From: Candidatus Kuenenbacteria bacterium GW2011_GWA2_42_15
GTDB taxonomy: Bacteria > Patescibacteriota > Patescibacteriia > UBA2196 > GWA2-42-15
Assembly (NCBI GenBank): GCA_000998185.1
Contig: LCCW01000023.1
Coordinates: 1 to 8,825 of the forward strand
DNA: 8,825 nt
Direction of reading: 5' to 3'
The position numbers and the translations under genes were made by a program. Positions within the stretch are counted from its first letter, which is position 1; the number at the start of each line of letters is the position of its first letter. Below are positions 1-4,723 of this stretch, in pieces. Under the pieces are notes generated by a model, which worked only from the letters and a program-made list of their open reading frames with translations, made no database searches and had not been told where the DNA came from.

Positions 1-2
1 TA

Positions 3-1331
3 AAAGCATGGACAACTGAAGATTTTCTGGACAAAGAAAAATTCCAAGCGCTACAAGAAACAGCGCGCGAGTTTTTGCTGACTGATGATGAGCAGGAGGC
101 GCATTTATTATATAAAGATTTGAATCAGAAATGGCAGACAATCAGCGGCTTTGAAGACAAGAATAGGGTGAATGATTATGAGCAGCTGCTTTTGACTTTA
201 AAATTGATTGCTTTGCCGCGGTTGGAAGACGAGGAGGTAATAGAGTGCACGAGAAAAGAAATAGGTTTTGCCTTGGAATTTGACCAGGAAGAATTGAATA
301 TTAAAAATAAGATCAGAAGAAAGTTGGCCAATATGCCCTTGGTCAGCCGTGACGGCTATAAAGAGCGGTTGATCAAGGCGCTGGAAGAAAACGAACAGGT
401 TTTTATTGAGTCCAACATAGAAGTTTCCGGCGCGAAAACGCGCGGCACGATTGCCAACTGGCTGAAAGATTACCGTTTGTTTAATCTGGACGGAAAAATA
501 GACGAGAAATTGGCCAAAGCGGAGTATCTTTTCAGGAGCCGGAATGTTTTGATGTTGGATAATAAGGAAAGGGCAAAACTGAAGACATTGTTGGATTTAT
601 ACGATGATTGGCATATCTCTTCCTATACTTTGGCTGGCTATGAAGATCCGTTGCTTTTTGAAGACGACGGTAAATTATATGGCGTTTATCAGGGGGAGAT
701 TTTTAGCTTGGATGAGGGAACGCCAACGCGGGAGTCAGATGGTAATTTAGGGCTGGCAGGAAAAAAGGCAGTAACAGATTTGAAAAATATTAAAGTTGAG
801 CCAGTGTTATCCCGGGAAGAAACAGTAACCGTGGAAGACAAAGAAAAGATAGAAAGCAAATTAAACGAGGCTTACCATAATTTTATCAGCGGTGATTTAT
901 GGCGTGGTATTTTGTCCGCCAAAGACAAGTTGCATGGGGAAAACGGGGAGGTGAAAATTTGGCGGAATCATTTTTATCAGGCGGTAAACGGCGGGAAAAA
1001 AGACGAGGCGGTGGCGGTTTTGCTTTTGGCTGCGGAAGACGGTAAGTTGAATGAGTTTTTTGGGAGTGATCAGAGGTTTATAAATTTTTGGGGTGCTTAT
1101 TTGGTAAAAAATAATTTAGGGAAAGAATTGTTTGATAATGATCCGGCCAATGCCAAAGATATGGCCAGATTTTTGCAGTATATTTTAGAAAAAAGGTTAG
1201 GGATAAACAGTCAGGAGGCGGCGATGATTGGAGTGATGGTGGCGAACGCGGCTCGCGGAGCCGGAGAAACAGAGTATAAAATTTTGGCTTATGGGGATTT
1301 GGCAACAGGAGAATTTCGGTGGAACACTTAA
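3..1331 (+). CDS. Conserved helical protein of a T4SS-like locus, 5' end outside the window
   Basis: The reading frame is open to the left edge, so the gene starts upstream. A TTG at 75 is in frame but I see no reason to take it as the start, because 24 codons of similar composition precede it. The visible 442 residues are acidic/basic and mostly helical, with no signal peptide or membrane segment. Recognisable stretches are GTIANWLKDYRLFNLDG (visible residues 148-164) and SRNVLMLDNKERAKLKTLLD (179-198), which resemble a segment I associate with conserved hypothetical proteins of Patescibacteria (recollection, not searched). A short DGKLYGVYQGEIFSL segment follows at about 222-236, then a linker and a C-terminal helical domain (about 285-410). 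The function is unknown; a cytoplasmic accessory role for the downstream secretion-type genes is inference from position. Its TAA stop at 1329-1331 overlaps an A-rich repeat motif that recurs after other hairpin elements here. A promoter separates it from the next gene. Confidence 0.85.
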   Translation, partial: KAWTTEDFLDKEKFQALQETAREFLLTDDEQEAHLLYKDLNQKWQTISGFEDKNRVNDYEQLLLTLKLIALPRLEDEEVIECTRKEIGFALEFDQEELNIKNKIRRKLANMPLVSRDGYKERLIKALEENEQVFIESNIEVSGAKTRGTIANWLKDYRLFNLDGKIDEKLAKAEYLFRSRNVLMLDNKERAKLKTLLDLYDDWHISSYTLAGYEDPLLFEDDGKLYGVYQGEIFSLDEGTPTRESDGNLGLAGKKAVTDLKNIKVEPVLSREETVTVEDKEKIESKLNEAYHNFISGDLWRGILSAKDKLHGENGEVKIWRNHFYQAVNGGKKDEAVAVLLLAAEDGKLNEFFGSDQRFINFWGAYLVKNNLGKELFDNDPANAKDMARFLQYILEKRLGINSQEAAMIGVMVANAARGAGETEYKILAYGDLATGEFRWNT

Positions 1332-1345
1332 AAGCACAAAAACAC
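1330..1345 (+). repeat. A-rich motif AAAAGCACANAAACAC, copy at the stop of the first gene
   Basis: The run AAAAGCACAAAAACAC starts inside the TAA stop of the first gene. Close copies occur at 3312-3328, 3338-3354 and 6690-6706, the first and last being the right flank of the 76-bp hairpin elements. Here the motif stands without a hairpin element in front of it. It may be the remnant of a copy whose left part was lost, or simply a common low-complexity intergenic repeat. Confidence 0.55.
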
Positions 1346-1360
1346 AGAAAACACCCAGCG

Positions 1361-1389
1361 TTGGTTCAACCGTCCTTCGGTTGAACCAG
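1361..1389. repeat. Inverted repeat with 11-bp stem, GGTTCAACCG type
   Basis: GGTTCAACCG (1363-1372) and CGGTTGAACC (1378-1387) form a perfect 10-bp stem around the loop TCCTT. A T-A pair extends it to 11 bp, and a T-G wobble at 1361/1389 can be added. No T-run follows (the next bases are GGAATTATCC), so it is not a canonical intrinsic terminator, although it could act as a Rho-type or 3'-end protecting hairpin for the preceding gene. The core recurs at 1471-1513. Confidence 0.7.
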
Positions 1390-1470
1390 GGAATTATCCA
1401 TTCGTAGAAAGATTTCAAACCCTTCGAGCAAGTTTATTGCTTTTTTGGGATAGATAAATATTTAGGTTCA

Positions 1471-1521
1471 GGTTCAACCCAGAGGGTTGAACCAACAGAG
1501 TGAGGGTTGAACCAACAGAGT
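1471..1521. repeat. Hairpin plus two tandem 20-bp copies
   Basis: GGTTCAACCC (1471-1480) and GGGTTGAACC (1484-1493) form a perfect 10-bp stem with the loop AGA. Overlapping its right arm, the 20-bp unit GAGGGTTGAACCAACAGAGT occurs twice without interruption, at 1482-1501 and 1502-1521. The right arm therefore exists in two copies that can compete for one left arm. With 1379-1387 the window has three GGTTGAACC and two GGTTCAACC cores within 151 bp. Confidence 0.75.
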
Positions 1522-1531
1522 GACCTCACCC

Positions 1532-1583
1532 GCTCCGACGAGATACAAATGTCGGAGCACCCTCTCCTAATTAGGAGAGGGTG
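1532..1583. repeat. 8-bp hairpin followed by a 26-bp perfect palindrome
   Basis: GCTCCGAC (1532-1539) pairs with GTCGGAGC (1551-1558) around an 11-nt loop. Directly adjoining is a perfect 26-bp palindrome at 1558-1583, with half-site CACCCTCTCCTAA and its exact reverse complement and no spacer. An alternative fold pairs CCTCACCC (1524-1531) with GGGTGGGG (1580-1587) outside the first hairpin. It lies just upstream of the promoter at 1604-1632, so it could be a cruciform, a protein-binding site or a bidirectional terminator, or just a dispersed repeat of the type common in intergenic DNA of such genomes. Confidence 0.7.
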
Positions 1584-1603
1584 GGGAGAGGTGGAATTCA
1601 AAA

Positions 1604-1632
1604 TTCAAAGTTATCCCAGTTTCTGCTATAAT
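1604..1632 (+). promoter_or_regulatory. Sigma70-type promoter with extended -10
   Basis: TATAAT at 1627-1632 is a perfect -10 box, preceded by TGC (1624-1626), an extended -10. A -35-like TTCAAA (1604-1609, four of six consensus bases) sits exactly 17 bp upstream. Transcription would begin near 1639-1640, leaving about 16 nt before the ATG at 1656 with a weak AAAGAGA Shine-Dalgarno-like run (1644-1650). It is the best promoter in the window and suggests that the block from 1656 onward is transcribed separately from the first gene. Confidence 0.75.
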
Positions 1633-1655
1633 TAAAAAAGACTAAAGAGATTCCC

Positions 1656-2699
1656 ATGCTTCAAAATGATTTACAAAACGGCATAGTGGTCAAAACCAAA
1701 GACGGTCTGTTTAAATTACTTAAAAATGGCCAGTTAGAAGAGTTGCCGAGCGATGGGTTAGCGGCGGTACGGCATAACGAAGTCTTACCGTTTCAGGAGC
1801 CGGTAAAAAAAATTGACGAGGCATTGACACAAAAAAAATCTTCGGCCGGTTTTTATTTTACGGTGGATGACGAAAGGGACATCAGGGAACTGCGCGATGA
1901 AAAATTAGAAGAGAAGAATATTCAGATCAAACAGTTTATAGACAAGACCGCAGAGAGCATTATCAGGGTGGCCAAAGATGCCGGAATTATTGTGGTGGCT
2001 GATCAGGAAGAACAAGTGAAGAAGATTATTTTATCCAGGTTCAAAGACATCAGGAGCTTGTCTGAAGCCAAGGAAGCTTTGGCTAGCCCTTTAATTATGA
2101 GAAATAGGCCTTTGGGTAAAAAAGAGATAGAATTACTCTTGGCATTGGTTGAAAGGCAGCGGCCCAAGGTGGAGGAAGTAATTCGGACAGGCAAAATACC
2201 GGAGTTAGAACCGGTCAAGATGGCAGAACCAGAGGCGGTCCAAAAAGTGGAAATTATAAGGATAGCTGCACCGGCGGCCGAGCCACCAAGGGGAGTTCAG
2301 CCGCAAGAAAGAAAAAATGAGCCGGTGGTCGGCTATGGCGCAGATGAAAAAGGCGGGCAATATTATCAGCATATTATTACCGGGCCGGTGGAGGAGATAA
2401 AAAATTTAAGCCTGAAGGATTTTAGGAAATTGGGAGCCAGCCCGGAAGAAGCGGCCGGCAGGATCTGGGAGAAAATAAATTTATTGGAGGATGAATCTTT
2501 AATAAAAAAAGACGAGGGCACCAGGGCTTGGCGTCAGTCAGAGGTTTATCGGCTGTATTTATTGATCGGGGCGGAAAGCATGGCTGAAAAAAAATCGGTC
2601 AGCCAGGTTGTTGCCGAGCGTCAGGCAACGGGCAAGCCGTTTTTGACGCCGCAAGAATTTAATGTCGTTTCCGACTTAAACAGAAAATTAATCTATTAA
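1656..2699 (+). CDS. Conserved helical protein upstream of PrgI, function unknown
   Basis: A 347-aa soluble protein with no membrane segment or signal peptide. The ATG at 1656 follows a strong promoter and a weak purine-rich leader, which supports this start. The N-terminus has a short beta-like segment around DGLFKLLKNGQLEEL (residues 16-30). Residues about 68-178 are charged and helical (ERDIRELRDEKLEEKNIQ, then a stretch starting AGIIVVADQEEQVKK). A Pro/Ala/Glu-rich linker follows (about 180-232), then a C-terminal helical domain (250-347) containing FRKLGASPEEAAGRIWEKIN and AWRQSEVYRLYLLIGAESMA. The layout of two helical modules joined by a flexible linker suits an adaptor or cytoplasmic scaffold, but that is inference. 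I do not recognise a named family. The stop is only 7 nt from the PrgI start, so the two are almost certainly co-transcribed and linked to the secretion-type locus. Confidence 0.88.
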   Translation: MLQNDLQNGIVVKTKDGLFKLLKNGQLEELPSDGLAAVRHNEVLPFQEPVKKIDEALTQKKSSAGFYFTVDDERDIRELRDEKLEEKNIQIKQFIDKTAESIIRVAKDAGIIVVADQEEQVKKIILSRFKDIRSLSEAKEALASPLIMRNRPLGKKEIELLLALVERQRPKVEEVIRTGKIPELEPVKMAEPEAVQKVEIIRIAAPAAEPPRGVQPQERKNEPVVGYGADEKGGQYYQHIITGPVEEIKNLSLKDFRKLGASPEEAAGRIWEKINLLEDESLIKKDEGTRAWRQSEVYRLYLLIGAESMAEKKSVSQVVAERQATGKPFLTPQEFNVVSDLNRKLIY

Positions 2700-2706
2700 C
2701 ATAAGT

Positions 2707-3135
2707 ATGGAGAGATTCGTCGCTCCGCAATTTATTGATGTGGAAGATAAAATCATCGGGCCGATTACCACGAGGCAATTTGTGATGATCATAATCGGCG
2801 GGGTGATAGTTTTTGTTGCCAATAAATTATTGGACAGGATGTCTTTTATGCTGGTGGCTATTTTGACGGTGATAGCGCTGGTGGTGTTCGGATTCATCAA
2901 GATAAACGGCCGCAACTTTTATGATTTTGTCAAAAACTTGATAGAGATGATTAAGCGGCCGAGAGTGAGGGTGTGGTACAAGCATATTACCAACGCGGAG
3001 ATAATCAGCCAAAGAAAAAAAGAAAATCAGCGGGAAGTGCGGACTGATTTGACGCCGAGCCGGAAGACCATCTTATCCAGTCATTTATCGGAGCTGGCTT
3101 TGATTGTAGATACCGGCGGCAGGTATAAAGGGTAG
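2707..3135 (+). CDS. prgI: PrgI family protein (VirB3-like inner-membrane component)
   Basis: A 142-aa protein with the typical PrgI opening: a short polar N-terminus with FVAPQFIDVEDKIIGPIT (residues 4-21), then two close membrane helices (about 24-42 and 46-66) and a basic cytoplasmic segment with FYDFVKNLIEMIKRPRVRVW (71-90). PrgI proteins are small membrane partners of VirB4 in conjugation systems of Gram-positives and Patescibacteria, equivalent in position to VirB3. The family match is by recognition; the role in this organism is inference. The ATG lies 7 nt after the preceding stop without a clear Shine-Dalgarno sequence, suggesting translational coupling. After the stop comes a 618-nt repeat-rich stretch before the next gene, which is unusual because PrgI and its ATPase partner are normally close neighbours. 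Confidence 0.9.
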   Translation: MERFVAPQFIDVEDKIIGPITTRQFVMIIIGGVIVFVANKLLDRMSFMLVAILTVIALVVFGFIKINGRNFYDFVKNLIEMIKRPRVRVWYKHITNAEIISQRKKENQREVRTDLTPSRKTILSSHLSELALIVDTGGRYKG

Positions 3136-3154
3136 AACCAGAAAGCAAAAAAGC

Positions 3155-3250
3155 AAGAAATCAAGAAAACAAGAAATCAAGAAAACAAGAAATCAAGAAA
3201 ACAAGAAATCAAGAAAGCAAGAAAACAAGAAAGCAAGAAAACAAGAAATC
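3155..3250 (+). repeat. 12-copy tandem array of the 8-bp unit AAGAAANC
   Basis: From 3155 to 3250 the unit AAGAAANC repeats 12 times without a break. The variable base runs T,A,T,A,T,A,T,G,A,G,A,T, so a 16-bp higher-order unit (AAGAAATCAAGAAAAC) is visible in the first half and a G/A version in the second. Two degenerate units (3139-3154) precede it. It is almost pure purine on the coding strand and begins 19 nt after the prgI stop. It abuts the first 76-bp hairpin element. Shorter runs of the same kind occur near 6838-6854. Confidence 0.95.
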
Positions 3251-3252
3251 AC

Positions 3253-3328
3253 AGCCCGCCAATTATCAAAACAAATTATCATTGTAAGTGGTAGGCGGGT
3301 GCCCTAGGGGCAAAAGCACATAAAACAC
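3253..3328 (+). repeat. 76-bp hairpin element, copy A
   Basis: This element matches 6631-6706 without gaps, with 11 differences by my count (about 86% identity). It opens with AGCCCGCC and contains GGTAGGCGGGTGCCCTAGGGG. Predicted folding: an outer stem GCCCGCC/GGCGGGT (3254-3260 with 3294-3300), a wobble-rich middle stem (3262-3266 with 3288-3292), an inner stem ACAA/TTGT (3271-3274 with 3282-3285) with a 7-nt loop, then a second small hairpin over GCCC-TAG-GGGC (3301-3311, triloop). The inner stem is kept in the other copy by paired changes. The orientation is arbitrary. It may be a non-coding RNA, a REP/MITE-like element or a terminator for the opposite strand, which would be followed by a T-rich tract. 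No coding content is seen. Confidence 0.8.
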
Positions 3329-3354
3329 AGAAAGCACAAAAGCACATAAAACAC
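3312..3354 (+). repeat. Two exact copies of AAAAGCACATAAAACAC, period 26
   Basis: AAAAGCACATAAAACAC occurs at 3312-3328 and again at 3338-3354, with AGAAAGCAC between them. It overlaps the right end of hairpin element A. Near copies lie at 1330-1345 and 6690-6706. It is A/C-rich and continues as degenerate ACTAAAACACC-type sequence to about 3375. Confidence 0.8.
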
Positions 3355-3412
3355 TAAAACACCAGAACATTAAAACAAGAAATAATTAACGAAGAAATTA
3401 GAAACTCCGCTT

Positions 3413-3448
3413 CCATCCCGCCACGGCAGGATGGTTGCTGAAGCAACC
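3413..3448. repeat. Two adjacent hairpins in the 3136-3753 gap
   Basis: CCATCC (3413-3418) pairs with GGATGG (3429-3434) around CGCCACGGCA, which can itself pair partly. Sharing its last bases, GGTTGC (3433-3438) pairs with GCAACC (3443-3448) across a TGAA tetraloop. The two stems compete for GG at 3433-3434. There is no T-run after them. They look like dispersed intergenic hairpins rather than a terminator. Confidence 0.6.
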
Positions 3449-3508
3449 AGAAATTGAGAAATTAAGAAATAGGGGAAAGGTGAGAATGGCATACGCGGCG
3501 CGACTGTC

Positions 3509-3531
3509 ATTCTCCGGCTTGACCGGAGAAT
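3509..3531. repeat. 9-bp hairpin ATTCTCCGG/CCGGAGAAT
   Basis: A perfect 9-bp stem with the loop CTTGA lies in the context GTC-stem-CCAGA. This GTCATT...AATCCAG arrangement resembles a dispersed repeat seen in intergenic DNA of many bacteria (recollection). The sequence on either side is ordinary A-rich spacer. Confidence 0.65.
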
Positions 3532-3753
3532 CCAGACAAAAAACAAACAGAAAAAGAATTAAGATTTAACACTGGATCCTAGCATCTCGCCCCGATAACG
3601 ATTGCGCTCATCGGGACTCGTCCGAAGATGATAGGAAGAAAGAGCGAGGACGGCAAATAAAAAGAGTTTTATGATAGTAAAAATGTTTGGCGTGACTGCC
3701 GTTCCACATTTGATGCGGGATCTAGAAGATAAAAAAACAATAAACAAGAAAAT
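3532..3753. other. Spacer before the TraC-like gene, no supported gene
   Basis: This rest of the 618-nt gap has higher GC and lower A content around 3575-3665 than its surroundings. It holds a short inverted repeat CCCGAT/ATCGGG (3593-3598 with 3611-3616). A minus-strand frame of 62 codons (3747-3559) encodes one hydrophobic stretch but has only a TTG start and no ribosome binding site, so I do not call it. A -10-like TATGAT at 3670-3675 lacks a credible -35 box. In-frame TAA at 3730 limits the next gene's start to 3754 or 3757. Confidence 0.5.
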
Positions 3754-4422
3754 ATGATGAAGAATGCGAAAACAAGAACCTCAACGCAAAGCTACCTTGA
3801 CATTGCGGAGATTCACGATGATGTGGTAATTATGAAGGATAACACTTTGGTGGCTGTCCTGTTGGTGGCTTCGGTGAATTTTGATTTAAAATCAACGGAA
3901 GAACAAAATGCCATTATCCAGGGCTATATCGCTTTTATAAATTCTTTGGGTTTTTCCGTACAGATTGTTATTCAGTCTCGTAAATTGAACATAGAGGGGT
4001 ATTTGGCGAGGTTAAAAACCAAAGAGAAGGAGCAAACCAATGAACTTTTAAAGATACAAATCAGAGAATATAGCCAGTATATAAAAGAATTGGTGGAGCT
4101 TGGCGATATTATGTCAAAACATTTTTATGTTGTCGTCCCCTATAATCCGCAGGAAGGCTTTAAAAAACAAGGACTTTTGGCCAAGACATTCAATTCGTTT
4201 AAGGCCGTGCAGGTGGTGAGTATGAGAAAAGAGAAATTTTTGAAATACCAGCAAGAGCTGGACAGAAGGCTTGAGACCATACAGAGCGGACTTTCAAGTA
4301 TGATGGTGAACAGCCAGCAGTTGGACACACAAAGCCTGATAGAACTTTTTTACAACACTTACAATCCGGATGTTGCCGAGCAACAGAAGATGACCGAGGT
4401 GGGGAAATTGCAAGTGGAATGA
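3754..4422 (+). CDS. TraC-like protein, equivalent to the N-terminal domain of VirB4
   Basis: A 222-aa soluble protein (221 if the second ATG at 3757 is used). It opens with SYLDIAEIHDDVVIMKDNTL (residues 13-32) and LVASVNFDLKSTEEQNAIIQ (37-56), then GYIAFINSLGFSVQIVIQSR (57-76), a coiled-coil-like helical section (85-120), KHFYVVVPYNPQ (122-133), and ends with IELFYNTYNPD (196-206). This is the pattern of the TraC-like domain found at the N-terminus of VirB4/TraC conjugation ATPases (family recognition). There is no Walker A motif, so it cannot itself be the ATPase. I infer that it works as a separate subunit with the VirB4 protein encoded at 4724-6610: 222 plus 628 residues is about one full-length VirB4. 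The leader is A-rich with no good Shine-Dalgarno sequence. The gene ends in TGA, showing that TGA is a stop here. Confidence 0.87.
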   Translation: MMKNAKTRTSTQSYLDIAEIHDDVVIMKDNTLVAVLLVASVNFDLKSTEEQNAIIQGYIAFINSLGFSVQIVIQSRKLNIEGYLARLKTKEKEQTNELLKIQIREYSQYIKELVELGDIMSKHFYVVVPYNPQEGFKKQGLLAKTFNSFKAVQVVSMRKEKFLKYQQELDRRLETIQSGLSSMMVNSQQLDTQSLIELFYNTYNPDVAEQQKMTEVGKLQVE

Positions 4423-4423
4423 G

Positions 4424-4467
4424 AAAGGCAAAAGGCAAAAGGAAAAAGGCAAAAGGAAAAAGGAAGG
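4424..4467 (+). repeat. Tandem 7-bp units AAAAGG[C/A]
   Basis: Five perfect 7-bp units lie at 4430-4464 (last base C,A,C,A,A), with partial units on both sides. The array begins directly after the TGA of the TraC-like gene. Like the AAGAAANC array it is almost pure purine on the coding strand and sits immediately 3' of a gene. Confidence 0.85.
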
Positions 4468-4556
4468 TGATAATAATTTTGAGTTTTAATTTTATAAAGA
4501 ATGCTTGAATTTTTCCGCCAAATTTCTTCGCGAATATTTCACATTCGTGGAAGGCG

Positions 4557-4592
4557 CCTGCCTGCCGGTAGGCAGGGATCACCCGCAGGGTG
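4557..4592. repeat. Near-perfect 20-bp palindrome plus a 5-bp hairpin
   Basis: CCTGCCTGCCGGTAGGCAGG (4557-4576) is a palindrome with one G-T mismatch. CACCC/GGGTG (4580-4584 with 4588-4592) follows with the loop GCA. The first motif resembles a dispersed palindrome that I recall from Patescibacteria genomes. It is not followed by a T-run. Confidence 0.65.
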
Positions 4593-4634
4593 GTAATGTT
4601 TAAAAATTAGAGCATTAAAAATTATTTAAAAATT

Positions 4635-4694
4635 ATCCCTCTCCGAGGGATCAGCCTGCCACTGACATAGATTATTCAGTGCTCGTTTAGGCGG
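4635..4694. repeat. Hairpin ATCCCTC/GAGGGAT and a possible diverged 76-bp-element relative
   Basis: ATCCCTC (4635-4641) pairs perfectly with GAGGGAT (4645-4651) with the loop TCC. Next, 4653-4694 begins AGCCTGCC and ends TAGGCGG, with an inner stem CACTGA/TCAGTG (4660-4665 with 4676-4681) and an outer GCCT/AGGC (4654-4657 with 4689-4692). Its ends and the internal GATTATTC resemble hairpin element B. It lacks the GCCCTAGGGGC part and the AAAAGCAC tail, so the relationship is only suggested. Confidence 0.45.
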
Positions 4695-4723
4695 AAAAAT
4701 TGGAAATTAAAAATTGATTGTTT

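Noticed and set aside
1361..1389. Intrinsic terminator of the first gene
   Set aside because: The stem is strong but no T-run follows on the + strand; also checked on the minus strand, where it is preceded by no gene.
1361..1521. T-arm-like GGTTCAACC words suggesting a tRNA
   Set aside because: The stems are 10-11 bp simple hairpins; no acceptor stem, anticodon arm or D-arm can be placed around them.
3155..3250. CRISPR-like array
   Set aside because: Units are 8 bp with no spacers; it is a simple tandem repeat, and no cas gene is near.
3670..3675. TATGAT as a promoter for the TraC-like gene
   Set aside because: No -35-like hexamer at 15-19 bp upstream.
3559..3747. Small minus-strand membrane protein gene
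   Set aside because: Start is TTG, no Shine-Dalgarno sequence, no neighbour on that strand; the coding case is too weak.
4420..4422. TGA as a recoded codon joining the TraC-like gene to virB4
   Set aside because: The sequence after it is a low-complexity array and palindromes, and virB4 starts 301 nt later with its own leader; TGA acts as a stop.
4493..4498. TATAAA as a promoter for virB4
   Set aside because: The hexamer 17 bp upstream is ATAATA and other spacings are no better; also far from the start.
4199..4582. 127-codon minus-strand frame
   Set aside because: It overlaps the end of the TraC-like gene and reads through the 7-bp array and palindrome in antisense; it is a shadow of repeats and a real gene.
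4718..4723. TTG start for virB4
   Set aside because: ATG two codons later is the commoner start and no Shine-Dalgarno sequence favours TTG.
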